Part shown: piece by piece, positions 36,559 through 45,506 of the stretch
How positions within the stretch are numbered: the first letter of the stretch is position 1
How the letters are laid out: every line of letters begins with the position of its first letter
Assembly: GCF_001420595.1 (NCBI RefSeq)
Contig: NZ_LJIX01000006.1
Span: forward strand, 1,367,361-1,431,360
Source of the DNA: Cytobacillus solani
Lineage (GTDB): Bacteria > Bacillota > Bacilli > Bacillales > Cytobacillaceae
Direction of reading: 5' to 3'
Length of the DNA stretch: 64,000 bases
Made by a program: the position numbers and the translations under genes
Notes under the pieces: model-generated
What the model was told of the DNA's origin: nothing
What the model saw: only the letters and a program-made list of their open reading frames with translations
The model's database searches: none

Positions 36559-36595
36559 AGAAAGTGCAGTCTTGCTCTAAGGCTGCACTTTCTTT
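36559..36595 (+). terminator. Terminator of the radical SAM gene
   Basis: AGAAAGTGCAG/CTGCACTTTCT, a perfect 11-bp stem, loop of 13, then TTTAG. Confidence 0.82.
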
Positions 36596-36740
36596 AGTCT
36601 TAATTGATAAATGATACCTTTAATATAATGAGAATAATGACAACATCATGACATTTTCAATATGTTATTAACATATAGGTAGTTATATGGTGTAATGGGT
36701 ATTATATATACAATCCATTCATTTTGAATCTGAACGTTAA

Positions 36741-36783
36741 TGTGAGTTTGTGTACAGTTTCTCAAAGGAACGTATGATAGAAT
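36741..36783 (+). promoter_or_regulatory. Weak Fnr-like site and promoter of moaA
   Basis: TGTGA-GTTTGT-GTACA at 36741-36756 has one perfect half-site and one poor one. It is 21 bases ahead of TAGAAT (36778-36783), the same spacing as the three better Fnr sites nearby. An overlapping TATGAT at 36773 is an alternative -10. Confidence 0.4.
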
Positions 36784-36822
36784 AGATATTAAAGAGATCA
36801 CTCTTAATCAGGAGTTGATAAA

Positions 36823-37839
36823 ATGGAAAAAACAATTATTAAAGATCAATTAAATAGACCATTAAGAGATTTACGAATTTCAGTGATAGATCGCTGTAAT
36901 TTTCGTTGTACTTACTGTATGCCTGCTGAAAAGTTCGGTCCTGATTTTGCTTTTTTACCAAAAAGTGAATTATTAACCTATGAAGAAATCGAACGTCTAG
37001 CGAAAATATTTGTCAGCCTAGGTGTTGAAAAAATTCGTCTTACAGGTGGAGAGCCCTTGTTAAGGAAGGACTTACCAACTTTAGTTAAGAAGCTTTCAGA
37101 AATTGAAGGCTTAAAGGATATTGGTTTAACAACAAATGGGGTATTGCTGCCAAAGTTTGCAAAAGAGTTAAAAGAAGCTGGTCTTTTACGTGTGAACGTC
37201 AGCTTGGATACTCTAAATAGTGAGCTTTTTGGAAAGATTAATGGCAGGGGCGTCGGAGTTGACGTTATTCTTGAAGGGATTAAAGCAGCACAGGATGCTG
37301 GCCTTGGAGTAAAAATTAATATGGTTGTGAAGAAGGGCTTAAACGATTCAGAAATTGTTCCGATGGCAAGGTTTTGTAAGGAGCAAGGATTGCAGCTTCG
37401 CTTTATCGAATATATGGATGTTGGCAGCACAAATGGCTGGAAAATGGATGATGTGGTAACTAAGAAGGAAATTTATGAATTGCTTAAAGAACATTATCTT
37501 TTAGAACCAGTAGATCCTGCCTATTTCGGAGAGGTAGCTAAGCGATATCGATATGAAGGGACAAATGTGGATGTTGGATTTATTCCATCTGTGTCCGAAT
37601 CTTTCTGTTCAAGCTGTACTCGTTCAAGGCTTTCAGCAAATGGTCAAATCTTTACATGCCTGTTTAATGGCGAAGGACATGATATTAAAGAATTTATGCG
37701 AAAAGATGTGACAGATGAAGAGATTGCCGATCGAATTACATCTATTTGGAGCGGAAGAAAGGATCGCTACTCAGATGAGCGAACGGAAGAAAGCGTGAAG
37801 ACAAGAAAGAAAATCGAAATGTCTTATATCGGCGGATAA
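36823..37839 (+). CDS. moaA: MoaA, GTP 3',8-cyclase
   Basis: A 338-residue radical SAM enzyme that converts GTP to 3',8-cyclo-GTP in the first step of molybdopterin synthesis (MoaC completes the step). The SAM cluster is held by C25, C29 and C32 (RCNFRCTYC); the second cluster by C262, C265 and C279. The C-terminal GG dipeptide needed for catalysis is present (MSYIGG). GGAGTTGATAAA precedes the ATG. moaC is not next to it; moeA and mobB lie 2 kb further on. Confidence 0.96.
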   Translation: MEKTIIKDQLNRPLRDLRISVIDRCNFRCTYCMPAEKFGPDFAFLPKSELLTYEEIERLAKIFVSLGVEKIRLTGGEPLLRKDLPTLVKKLSEIEGLKDIGLTTNGVLLPKFAKELKEAGLLRVNVSLDTLNSELFGKINGRGVGVDVILEGIKAAQDAGLGVKINMVVKKGLNDSEIVPMARFCKEQGLQLRFIEYMDVGSTNGWKMDDVVTKKEIYELLKEHYLLEPVDPAYFGEVAKRYRYEGTNVDVGFIPSVSESFCSSCTRSRLSANGQIFTCLFNGEGHDIKEFMRKDVTDEEIADRITSIWSGRKDRYSDERTEESVKTRKKIEMSYIGG

Positions 37840-37841
37840 AA

Positions 37842-37879
37842 ATATCCCCCCTGTTTTAATTGACAGGGGGGTATTTTTG
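37842..37879 (+). terminator. Terminator of moaA
   Basis: ATATCCCCCCTGT/ACAGGGGGGTAT stem with trailing TTTTTG. Confidence 0.88.
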
Positions 37880-37980
37880 TCCTTGTTTTAAATTGTGCTA
37901 AAGATAGTCTTGCAAGGCATACGGCACTTTTTTAATTGAGTTTGAAGACGTGCCTCAAAAGCCTTTTTATGAAAAATATT

Positions 37981-38679
37981 TTAGCCTAAGTATCTTGGGA
38001 ATAAAATATTATTCTCTAAGTGAACATGCATGAATGTAAAGCCTTCTAGTGCCTCAAGACGCTTGTATACTAGCGTGTATGTTCCGCATGCATCAAGTGG
38101 AAGCTCATAATCTGATGTAACTTCTCTAAGCTGTCTTAATATTTCTCCTACATGATCATGCTCTTTTTCAAGCTCAGTTATATAATCAATAATTTCTTGG
38201 CGATTTTCGAGTGTCGGATCCTCTAGTTTTTTAAGCATCGGAAAGACAACTTCTTCTTCCTTTGCTGTATGTTCGATCATTTCTTTTTTAAACTCATAAA
38301 ATAATTCATAAACTTTTAATAGTTCTGGATGGCTGTCACCATGAACTTTTGATACTTTTGTGACATATGGACTTAATTGTGCAAGTTCATCAAGTGTAGT
38401 GGCATGATAGTGTTCACTAATATGTTTAATAATGTTTTCAGAACTGCTATCTGTCCAAACAGCCATATCATCTTTATTATTTTCTTCTTTTATATAGACT
38501 TCCTGCAGATCAGACATTAATTTGTCCATATCTATTGAAAGGTCAGCAGCAGCTTTATTTAACGGAATGTTTCCGCCACAGCAAAAATCTATACGATAAC
38601 GTTTAAAAACATCGCTTGTTTTTGGTTGCTCATTTACAATATCCTTAACTAATGTGGTTTCAGTAATAGTCAATGCCAT
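37981..38679 (-). CDS. ric: Ric/ScdA/YtfE, di-iron Fe-S cluster repair protein
   Basis: A 232-residue protein that repairs Fe-S clusters after nitric oxide or oxidative damage. The N-terminal ScdA domain has C33-C34 in IDFCCGG; the following hemerythrin-like four-helix bundle supplies histidines in HISEHYHATT, KVHGDSHPE, EHTAKEEEVVFPML, EKEHDHVGE and MHVHLENNILFPR for the di-iron site. GGAGG precedes the start by 11 bases. A very good Fnr-type promoter on this strand fits induction during anaerobic nitrate/nitrite metabolism. Confidence 0.93.
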   Translation of the reverse strand: MALTITETTLVKDIVNEQPKTSDVFKRYRIDFCCGGNIPLNKAAADLSIDMDKLMSDLQEVYIKEENNKDDMAVWTDSSSENIIKHISEHYHATTLDELAQLSPYVTKVSKVHGDSHPELLKVYELFYEFKKEMIEHTAKEEEVVFPMLKKLEDPTLENRQEIIDYITELEKEHDHVGEILRQLREVTSDYELPLDACGTYTLVYKRLEALEGFTFMHVHLENNILFPRYLG

Positions 38680-38723
38680 TTTATTAATATCCTCCTTAGT
38701 AGTTCATTCTTTATTTCATAATA

Positions 38724-38766
38724 AGCATAACGGATAATAAACTTTGAGCAGGTGACCCTTATCACA
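38724..38766 (-). promoter_or_regulatory. Fnr-type activated promoter of ric/scdA
   Basis: On the minus strand TGTGA-TAAGGG-TCACC (38766-38751) is followed, after 21 bases, by TATGCT (38729-38724) as -10, so the site is centred near -41.5. The same site could also act on moeA, where AACAAT at 38788-38793 has the matching distance in the other direction. Confidence 0.78.
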
Positions 38767-38822
38767 CTTCTTACTCTTTTTTGAAAAAACAATAGAGAAA
38801 AGGGTTTGTGAGGTTTGTCATG

Positions 38823-38849
38823 TTGAATACGATGCTGTACATATATAAT
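38823..38849 (+). promoter_or_regulatory. Possible moeA promoter
   Basis: TTGAAT (38823-38828) and TATAAT (38844-38849) with a short 15-base spacer, about 40 bases ahead of moeA. Alternative -10 positions exist in the same AT-rich stretch. Confidence 0.4.
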
Positions 38850-38890
38850 ATAAGATAGATAAGCCCATTTCTTTTGAGGAGCTGATAGGA

Positions 38891-40156
38891 ATGATAGAGA
38901 GAAGAACACCCATCCCGGTTGGAGAGGCAGTTAGAAGGATTATGAACCACGAATGGAGCGGACAAACAGAAAATGTCTCTATAAAAGAAAGCTATGGAAG
39001 ATATTTATCAGAGGATTTAAAAGCGACTAGCGATGTTCCTCATTTTGACCGTGCTCCATATGATGGATTTGCTGTAAGAACAATCGATACAAAGGATGCA
39101 TCTCAAACAAATCCAGTGGAATTTGAAGTCGTTGATCATATCGGTGCGGGAATGGTAACAACGAAGACGGTCAGTGCCTTTCAAGCGGTTAGAATTATGA
39201 CAGGTGCACAAATGCCGAAAGAATGTGATGCAGTTGTTATGCTTGAGCTGGCAAAAGCATTTGAAAAAGATGGCAAGCACTATATGTCTATTAAACGTAC
39301 ATATAAACCAGGTGACAACGTCTCCTTTAAAGGTGAAGACGCGAGAGAAGGGGATGTATTAATAAAAAAAGGGACAAAAATTAATCCTGGAATTCAAGCA
39401 ATCCTTGCAACTTTTGGCTACTCTCAGGTTCCCGTAGCAAAACGGCCAATTGTAGGATTATATGCAACAGGTACAGAGCTGCTGGATGTACACGACGCAT
39501 TAGAGCCAGGAAAAATAAGAAACAGCAATTCTTACATGATTGCAGCTCAAATTGAACGAGCAGGTGCTGATGTGCATTATTTTGGACAGCTTCCTGATGA
39601 ATTTGAAACTTGCTATGAGGCAGTAAAAAATGCACTTGGGAAAGTAGATATGCTCATAACTACTGGCGGTGTATCCGTTGGTGATTTTGATTATTTGCCT
39701 GCTATTTATGAAAAAATGAAAGCAGAAGTGTTATTTAATAAAGTAGCGATGCGTCCAGGCAGTGTAACAACTGTAGCGCAATTTGAAGGGAAGCTTTTAT
39801 TTGGTCTATCAGGAAACCCATCTGCATGTTATGTGGGATTTGAATTATTTGCAAGGCCAATCATTAGGAGAATGCTGTTTGCTGAAAAGCCGCATCTTCG
39901 AAAGGAAAAGGCTATTCTTGATGTTGATTTCCTAAAGGCCAATCCTTTTACCCGGTTTGTTAGAAGTGCAGTAACTGTTTCAGATGGCAAGCTGATTGCT
40001 TCACCGAGCGGGCTTGATAAATCGAATATCGTTATGAGTCTTGCTGGGGCGAATTCATTAATGATATTGCCTGGAGGAACGAGAGGATTTGATGCAGGTT
40101 CTGAAGTAGAGGTATTATTGCTTGAGGACTTTAATGGAAGCGAGTGGCCATGGTAA
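38891..40156 (+). CDS. moeA: MoeA, molybdopterin molybdotransferase
   Basis: A 421-residue enzyme that inserts molybdate into adenylated molybdopterin. Typical blocks are TSDVPHFDRAPYDGFAVR, IMTGAQMPKECDAVV, GEDAREGDVLIKKGT, YATGTELLD, NSNSYMI, TTGGVSVGDFDY, FNKVAMRPG and GLSGNPSACYVGFELF. GAGGAGCTGATAGGA precedes the ATG. It overlaps mobB by 13 bases, so the two form an operon. Confidence 0.95.
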   Translation: MIERRTPIPVGEAVRRIMNHEWSGQTENVSIKESYGRYLSEDLKATSDVPHFDRAPYDGFAVRTIDTKDASQTNPVEFEVVDHIGAGMVTTKTVSAFQAVRIMTGAQMPKECDAVVMLELAKAFEKDGKHYMSIKRTYKPGDNVSFKGEDAREGDVLIKKGTKINPGIQAILATFGYSQVPVAKRPIVGLYATGTELLDVHDALEPGKIRNSNSYMIAAQIERAGADVHYFGQLPDEFETCYEAVKNALGKVDMLITTGGVSVGDFDYLPAIYEKMKAEVLFNKVAMRPGSVTTVAQFEGKLLFGLSGNPSACYVGFELFARPIIRRMLFAEKPHLRKEKAILDVDFLKANPFTRFVRSAVTVSDGKLIASPSGLDKSNIVMSLAGANSLMILPGGTRGFDAGSEVEVLLLEDFNGSEWPW

Positions 40157-40671
40157 GAAAACCAATTATTCTTCAGATTGTTGGTTTTCAAAACAGCGGC
40201 AAAACGACCGTTGTTAAAAAGCTTATTGAACGTCTTGCTGCTGATAATTGTAACGTGGCTACCATTAAGCATCATGGGCACGGAGGGAAGCCAGATATAG
40301 TGGAAGGCAAAGATTCCAGCCAGCATATTTCCTCAGGTGCCCTCGCATCCTTAATTGAAGGGGACGGACGTATTTTGCTTCAAGCAGAAAAAAACAGCTG
40401 GTCTTTAAGCGAGCAAATTAAAATTCTTGAAATTTTACAAACAGATATCATTCTTATTGAAGGTCACAAAAAGGAAGGTTATCCAAAAATAGTTTTAGTA
40501 AGGAATGTAGATGATCTTAACCATTTGTCGAAATTAAAGAATATTCAAGTTGTATTGTTTTGGAATGAAGAATGTTTGGAAATGAAAAGCAGCCTACACT
40601 CAGTCCCTTTTTTCCATATTAACAATGACTTAGGTTATGAATGGATATACAATTATCTGACTAATGAGTAG
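40144..40671 (+). CDS. mobB: MobB, molybdopterin-guanine dinucleotide biosynthesis adapter
   Basis: A 175-residue P-loop GTPase that assists MobA in making the MGD cofactor. Walker A GFQNSGKTT is at residues 14-22, and IKHHGHGG with ILIEGHKKEGYPK follow. GTG 40144 gives MAMVRKPIILQ, similar to the B. subtilis start as I recall it; ATG 40150 is the alternative. It overlaps moeA by 13 bases and ends before a terminator. An MGD enzyme such as nitrate reductase is implied but lies outside the window. Confidence 0.93.
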   Translation: MAMVRKPIILQIVGFQNSGKTTVVKKLIERLAADNCNVATIKHHGHGGKPDIVEGKDSSQHISSGALASLIEGDGRILLQAEKNSWSLSEQIKILEILQTDIILIEGHKKEGYPKIVLVRNVDDLNHLSKLKNIQVVLFWNEECLEMKSSLHSVPFFHINNDLGYEWIYNYLTNE

Positions 40672-40693
40672 AAATAGATGTTGATATTTGTCG

Positions 40694-40722
40694 AAAAACC
40701 GTCACAATTTGACGGTTTTTTC
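40694..40722 (+). terminator. Terminator of moeA-mobB
   Basis: AAAAACCGTCA/TGACGGTTTTTT stem with 5-base loop; the Fnr-type site of the next gene begins at the very next base. Confidence 0.88.
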
Positions 40723-40765
40723 TGTGATGATCTTCACTTTTTTACCTTTTGAATTTAGATATAGT
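40723..40765 (+). promoter_or_regulatory. Fnr-type activated promoter of the ywiC-like gene
   Basis: TGTGA-TGATCT-TCACT at 40723-40738, then 21 bases, then TATAGT (40760-40765). The geometry is identical to the radical SAM and ric promoters. Confidence 0.8.
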
Positions 40766-40795
40766 AGAGGTAACATGCTATAAGGGGGGATAATC

Positions 40796-41512
40796 ATGAA
40801 GATTTGTTTACCAAAACAGCATGGTGCATGGGCAATGTTAATTATCCCATTTTGGCTCGGGGTTGTTGCTTCTGAGTTTCTGTGGTCACATATCGCCTTT
40901 TTTATTGGCTGGTTATTTTTATATTTAGCTACATATCCAATGCTTTTATTATTTAAAAAGAAAAAAATGCAGTATTATACGAAGTGGACAATCATCTATT
41001 TTGTTCCGGCCATCTTATTGCTGTTAATACCGCTATTTGTTCAGCCGTCGATTATTATATTTGGTTTCATTATGATTCCATTTTTTATTTTAAATGCCTA
41101 TTTTTCATCAAAAAACCGTGAAAGGGCATTTACGAATGATATTAGTGCGATTTGTGTATTTGCTATTGCTGGTTTAGCAAGCAGCTATTTGCCGAACGCT
41201 GAAATCAATTCATTAGCAATCAAAGTATTTATTACATCCATACTATTCTTCACTGGTTGTACTTTTTTTGTAAAAACAATGATACGCGAGAAGAAAAATC
41301 CAACTTTTAAATGGCTTTCATGGGGATTTCATTTGGCTGTTCCATTTATTTGGGTTCTATTAGGGGAATGGCTAATTGCTGTTGCTTTCATCCCAAGCTT
41401 GATCAGAGCATTTGTCTTTTATGGCAAAGGAATGACAATGAAAAATTTAGGCATTCTAGAAATAATAAACTCCGTCTTCTTTTTCATCATTATGGTCATA
41501 GTTGTTATTTAA
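40796..41512 (+). CDS. YwiC-like membrane protein
   Basis: A 238-residue protein with about seven or eight membrane helices, starting MKICLPKQHGAWAMLIIPF, the YwiC family signature (KQHGAWAM). In B. subtilis ywiC sits in the narK-fnr-nar region, and here it converges on fnr, which supports an anaerobic role of unknown chemistry. GGGGGGATAATC precedes the ATG. A Fnr-type promoter lies just upstream. Confidence 0.88.
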   Translation: MKICLPKQHGAWAMLIIPFWLGVVASEFLWSHIAFFIGWLFLYLATYPMLLLFKKKKMQYYTKWTIIYFVPAILLLLIPLFVQPSIIIFGFIMIPFFILNAYFSSKNRERAFTNDISAICVFAIAGLASSYLPNAEINSLAIKVFITSILFFTGCTFFVKTMIREKKNPTFKWLSWGFHLAVPFIWVLLGEWLIAVAFIPSLIRAFVFYGKGMTMKNLGILEIINSVFFFIIMVIVVI

Positions 41513-41521
41513 ACTATAAAG

Positions 41522-41556
41522 AAGCTGCATCTCAATATGGAGATGCAGCTTTTTTA
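41522..41556. terminator. Bidirectional terminator between the ywiC-like gene and fnr
   Basis: AAGCTGCATCTC/GAGATGCAGCTT, a perfect 12-bp stem with T-runs on the plus strand and AT-rich sequence on the minus strand. Confidence 0.85.
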
Positions 41557-42249
41557 TTATTCAATATTACAAATGTTAACTGGGCAACTTTCACAATCAA
41601 TGGAGTTTTTTAAATAAGATAGATCGTGAATGGTAATCATCCCTTTTTCAATTGAAAGTACTTCATTCTTACGAAGTTCGCCTAACATTCTATTGACAAC
41701 TTCTCGTGAGGTTCCACAAAAATTTGCAAGCTCTTGGTTTGTTAAAGGGGTATTGATCGTAATTCCCTTCTCAGTTTCAATTCCATAGCTATTTGTAAGG
41801 CGGATTAAGGTAGAGTATAGCGCTCCTTTTTTACCGTGAAGGACAAGATCCCGAAATTTTGTTTGTGTTTTTCGATATTGGAGGCTAATCCACTTCATTA
41901 ATTCAAGTGCAAGCGAATGATCTTGATTGAGCTTTTCTTCAAGCTCCTCCTTATTAATAATTGCTACAACCCCACTCTCAACAACTTTTGCATTAAGCAT
42001 ATATTTAGGTGATGGACAGAAAAGTGATAATTCCCCAATTAAATCTCCTTCTCCACACATTCTTAATGTAAGCTCACGTCCATCAGGTACAATCTTACTA
42101 ATTTGAATTAATCCACTTTGAACGATGAATAGTTCATTTGCGGTCATTCCTTCTTGATATAAAAAGGATCCTTTTTCAACTTTTCTGTTATGGTGTGAGG
42201 CTTGTAATAGCACATTTAGTTTTTCGGCAATTTCAATATTTGATTGCAT
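41557..42249 (-). CDS. fnr: Fnr, anaerobic transcription regulator
   Basis: A 230-residue Crp/Fnr-family protein: N-terminal cyclic-nucleotide-like barrel (GEGDLIGELSLF), a long dimer helix, and a helix-turn-helix with TNQELANFCGTSREVVNRML, the recognition helix type that reads TGTGA. The [4Fe-4S] cluster cysteines are at the C-terminus (C219, C222, C227 in DCESCPVNIC), the Bacillus arrangement rather than the N-terminal one of E. coli. AGGAGGTAATAC precedes the ATG. Four promoters with suitable sites lie within 7 kb. Confidence 0.94.
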   Translation of the reverse strand: MQSNIEIAEKLNVLLQASHHNRKVEKGSFLYQEGMTANELFIVQSGLIQISKIVPDGRELTLRMCGEGDLIGELSLFCPSPKYMLNAKVVESGVVAIINKEELEEKLNQDHSLALELMKWISLQYRKTQTKFRDLVLHGKKGALYSTLIRLTNSYGIETEKGITINTPLTNQELANFCGTSREVVNRMLGELRKNEVLSIEKGMITIHDLSYLKNSIDCESCPVNICNIE

Positions 42250-42305
42250 GTATTACCTCCTCTTTCGGTAATGCATCCGTCCTGCGTATATAAGATAATA
42301 CTACT

Positions 42306-42333
42306 ATTATATTGCAAAGATTAAAAACTTCAA
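42306..42333 (-). promoter_or_regulatory. Sigma-A promoter of fnr
   Basis: On the minus strand TTGAAG (42333-42328), 16 bases, TATAAT (42311-42306). No Fnr-type site is seen at it. Confidence 0.7.
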
Positions 42334-42343
42334 GAAAAAATAG

Positions 42344-42372
42344 TTGATTTTCCATTCTTAACTTTCTATAAT
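42344..42372 (+). promoter_or_regulatory. Sigma-A promoter of the arginine operon
   Basis: TTGATT (42344-42349), 17 bases, TATAAT (42367-42372). Its -35 is only 10 bases from the -35 of the divergent fnr promoter. Confidence 0.8.
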
Positions 42373-42407
42373 AAGAGAAATATAAAATTTATAAATATTT
42401 AATAAAA

Positions 42408-42421
42408 TGAGTAAATATACA
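42408..42421 (+). promoter_or_regulatory. ArgR/AhrC-like ARG box
   Basis: TGAGTAAATATACA matches 12 of 14 positions of the palindromic TGAATAAATATTCA form of the ARG box. It lies between the argC promoter and start codon, where arginine-dependent repression is expected. Confidence 0.55.
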
Positions 42422-42440
42422 AAAAGTGAAGGGGAAAATC

Positions 42441-43472
42441 ATGAAAGTCTCAATCATTGGAACAACTGGATATGGAGGAGTTGAATTACTGCGAATTTTA
42501 CACCAGCATCCTACATTTAAGATTCAGTCCATCCATTCAACGAAAGATGAAATACCAATCTGGGAGGAATATCCACACCTTTATCGTTTATTTGATAAAA
42601 AGTTAGAACCTATTGATGCTGAACAAATAGCTAATCAATCGGATATTGTTTTTCTTGCTACTCCATCAGGCATTTCTGGGCAATTAGCAAGTGAATTTGT
42701 GAACAAGAACATAAAAGTAATTGATCTTTCAGGAGATTTACGATTGCCTGCTAAAGATTATGAGACTTGGTATAAACAAGAGCCTGTTCATGAAAGCTTG
42801 AAATCCCAAGCAGCATATGGGCTGCCCGAATGGAATAGGGAAACGATAAAAAACTCAAATTTAATAGCCAATCCTGGCTGTTTTCCAACCGCGTCACTTT
42901 TAAGTCTAGCCCCAGTTGTAATGTCAGACTTGATTGATCCAGCAAGTATCATCATTGATGCAAAGTCAGGCGTTTCGGGTGCAGGGAAATCATTATCAAG
43001 AAATACAAGCTTGTCTGAAGCAAATGAGAATTTCAAAGTATATAAGGTAAATGAGCATCAGCATACTCCGGAAATTGAACAGCAGCTTCTCCAATGGAAT
43101 AGTGATGTTCAGCCAGTTACCTTCACCACACATCTATTGCCGATTACAAGAGGAATTATGACGACAACGTACGTTCGATTAAAGGAAGAGCACAGTACTA
43201 GCCAACTACTAGAGTTATATAGAGAAATCTATCATCAACAACCATTTATCCGTATTCGCCCAGAAAATACTTTCCCATCAATTAAAGAAGTAGCCGGTTC
43301 CAATTATTGTGATATTGGCCTGCATGCGGACAGCAGAACTGGAAGGCTGACAATCATTTCTGTCATTGATAATTTGATGAAGGGGGCAGCGGGGCAGGCA
43401 GTTCAAAATGCGAATATCATGAGCGGTTTAGAAGAAACAACGGGGCTTGATTTTGTCCCGATGTTTCCATAA
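42441..43472 (+). CDS. argC: ArgC, N-acetyl-gamma-glutamyl-phosphate reductase
   Basis: A 343-residue NADPH-dependent reductase in arginine synthesis. The N-terminal MKVSIIGTTGYGGVELLR binds NADP, and C147 in NPGCFPTA is the catalytic cysteine; HQHTPEIEQ supplies the histidine. ATG 42441 has AAGGGGAAAATC upstream; a GTG five codons earlier overlaps that region. First gene of argCJBD-carAB-argF. Confidence 0.96.
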   Translation: MKVSIIGTTGYGGVELLRILHQHPTFKIQSIHSTKDEIPIWEEYPHLYRLFDKKLEPIDAEQIANQSDIVFLATPSGISGQLASEFVNKNIKVIDLSGDLRLPAKDYETWYKQEPVHESLKSQAAYGLPEWNRETIKNSNLIANPGCFPTASLLSLAPVVMSDLIDPASIIIDAKSGVSGAGKSLSRNTSLSEANENFKVYKVNEHQHTPEIEQQLLQWNSDVQPVTFTTHLLPITRGIMTTTYVRLKEEHSTSQLLELYREIYHQQPFIRIRPENTFPSIKEVAGSNYCDIGLHADSRTGRLTIISVIDNLMKGAAGQAVQNANIMSGLEETTGLDFVPMFP

Positions 43473-43485
43473 GGGGGAAGAATTC

Positions 43486-44718
43486 ATGTATACTATGTCA
43501 CAAGCTCAAGCGATAAAAGATATCGCTGGAGGAAGTATTACAACCCCAAAGGGGTATAAAGCGTCCGGTGTACACGCGGGGCTAAGATATTCAAAGAAGG
43601 ATGTAGGTCTGATTATTAGTAATGTACCTGCTAATTGTGCAGCTGTCTATACAACGAGCAAGTTCCAAGCAGCACCGCTTAAGGTCACTCAAGAAAGTAT
43701 TGCGGAAGAGCAAAAGATTCAAGCCGTAATTGTGAACAGTGCATGTGCGAATGCATGTACAGGTGAACAAGGCTTGCGTGATGCTTTTCAAATGAGACAA
43801 TGGACCGCAGAAAAGTTTCATCTTCAACCACATCATGTGGCGGTGGCTTCTACAGGTGTGATTGGAGAGTTTCTGCCAATGGGAAAAATTCAAAAGGGCA
43901 TTCAAATGCTTGAACCTGGAAAAGAAGAGGAATTTGCAGCAGATTTTCAAACAGCGATTTTAACTACTGATCTAGTTATGAAAAGCTGTTGCTTTTCAAC
44001 AGAAATTGATGGAAAGACGGTTTATATGGGTGGAGCAGCCAAAGGATCAGGAATGATTCATCCAAATATGGCAACGATGCTTGCCTTTATTACGACAGAT
44101 GTAAATATAGAGAGCAATTATCTTCATGCAGTACTTAAGGAAATAACGAATACAACCTTTAATCAAATCACGGTTGATGGGGATACATCGACGAATGACA
44201 TGGTGCTTGTAATGGCTAATGGAGAAAGTGGAACCAATTCATTAACTCCTGCACATGCAGACTGGGATCATTTTGTTCAATTACTTGCAAAGAGCTGTGA
44301 AAGTCTAGCGAAGCAAATCGCTAAGGACGGAGAGGGAGCAACGAAATTAATTGAAGTCGAAGTGAATGGAGCGATAAATGATGGTGAAGCAAGAATGGCT
44401 GCTAAGCAAATTGTCGGTTCTAATCTTGTGAAAACAGCGATTTATGGGGAAGATGCAAACTGGGGGAGAATAATCGGAGCAATTGGGCAAAGCGATGCAA
44501 AGGTAAATCCAGATACAGTTGATATTTCAATTGGGCCAATCACAATGTTAAAAAACAGTGAGCCACAGCCATTCTCCGAAGAGGAAGCATCTATCTATTT
44601 GCAAGATAACATGATTCAAATTCATGTAGATCTTCATCAAGGGAATGGAAACGGTAAAGCATGGGGCTGTGACCTGTCCTATGATTACGTAAAAATCAAT
44701 GCAAGTTATCGGACTTAG
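43486..44718 (+). CDS. argJ: ArgJ, bifunctional ornithine acetyltransferase/N-acetylglutamate synthase
   Basis: A 410-residue proenzyme that cleaves itself into two chains; T197 in HPNMATMLAF becomes the N-terminal nucleophile of the beta chain. It recycles the acetyl group from acetylornithine to glutamate. GSGMIHP, DGDTSTNDMV and GRIIGAIGQS are conserved blocks. ATG 43486 has AAGGGGGAAGAATTC upstream and starts 13 bases after argC. Confidence 0.96.
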   Translation: MYTMSQAQAIKDIAGGSITTPKGYKASGVHAGLRYSKKDVGLIISNVPANCAAVYTTSKFQAAPLKVTQESIAEEQKIQAVIVNSACANACTGEQGLRDAFQMRQWTAEKFHLQPHHVAVASTGVIGEFLPMGKIQKGIQMLEPGKEEEFAADFQTAILTTDLVMKSCCFSTEIDGKTVYMGGAAKGSGMIHPNMATMLAFITTDVNIESNYLHAVLKEITNTTFNQITVDGDTSTNDMVLVMANGESGTNSLTPAHADWDHFVQLLAKSCESLAKQIAKDGEGATKLIEVEVNGAINDGEARMAAKQIVGSNLVKTAIYGEDANWGRIIGAIGQSDAKVNPDTVDISIGPITMLKNSEPQPFSEEEASIYLQDNMIQIHVDLHQGNGNGKAWGCDLSYDYVKINASYRT

Positions 44719-44732
44719 GGAGGGAAGAAGGG

Positions 44733-45506
44733 GTGAAAACCATTTTAATAAAATGCGGTGGTAGTGTCATTGATGATTTATCAACTGCATTTTTTAATAG
44801 TTTAAAAGATTTGGAGAGCGAAGGTTACCATCTTCTGTTTGTTCATGGCGGGGGGCCAGATATAAATGACCTTCTTGAACTTTATCAAGTTCCTCAAGAG
44901 TATATAAATGGGCTTCGGAAAACGTCAGCTGAAACGATGGAAATTGTCGAAATGGTCTTGGCTGGAAAAACTAATCGTACACTGACAGCAAAGCTTAGTT
45001 CTCACGGGTTTAATGCGTTCGGAATAAACGGAAGCGACGGCGGCTTCTTACAAGCTGATTTTATCGATCAAGAAAGGCTAGGCTTTGTCGGCGATATAGT
45101 CAAGGTAAAGACAGAGATTATCTCTATGCTGCTAAATGAGAAGTATACACCAGTCATTACCCCTATTGCTACAGCAAGTAATGGAGAGAAATTAAATATC
45201 AATGCTGATTTTGCAGCAGCAGCGATTGCAAATAATCTCCAAGTTGACCATTGTATTTTTGTAACTGATGTACAAGGAATTATTATTAATGGAGAGCTAG
45301 TTTCGCAACTAAGTAAGGAAGAAATAGAGTCGTATATTCATGCCGATCAGATAACAGGTGGAATGATCCCGAAAGTTCGTTCAGCAGTAAATGTGATTGA
45401 AAAAGGGCTGCAAAATGTGAGAATTGTGTCTGGAAAAGAAACATTTTTCAACCAAGGTCATTGGATTGGAACAGAAATTTTCGCAAAAGAGGGGATCTTA
45501 CGATGA
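44733..45506 (+). CDS. argB: ArgB, acetylglutamate kinase
   Basis: A 257-residue amino-acid kinase that phosphorylates N-acetylglutamate. KCGGSVID at residues 8-15, FVHGGGPDIN, GLRKTS, GINGSDGG, NINADFAAAAIA and TGGMIPKV mark the nucleotide and substrate sites. The start is GTG, placed by GGGAGGGAAG. Its stop overlaps argD as ATGA. Confidence 0.95.
   Translation: MKTILIKCGGSVIDDLSTAFFNSLKDLESEGYHLLFVHGGGPDINDLLELYQVPQEYINGLRKTSAETMEIVEMVLAGKTNRTLTAKLSSHGFNAFGINGSDGGFLQADFIDQERLGFVGDIVKVKTEIISMLLNEKYTPVITPIATASNGEKLNINADFAAAAIANNLQVDHCIFVTDVQGIIINGELVSQLSKEEIESYIHADQITGGMIPKVRSAVNVIEKGLQNVRIVSGKETFFNQGHWIGTEIFAKEGILR

Noticed and set aside
36978-37430. 150-codon frame antisense to moaA
   Set aside because: Serine/proline-rich translation typical of an antisense shadow; moaA is complete on the other strand.
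39829-40326. 165-codon frame antisense to moeA-mobB
   Set aside because: It covers the ends of two intact overlapping genes and shows no family features.
41311-41613. 100-codon plus-strand frame inside the ywiC-like gene
   Set aside because: It is out of frame with the membrane protein and runs through the terminator into the end of fnr.
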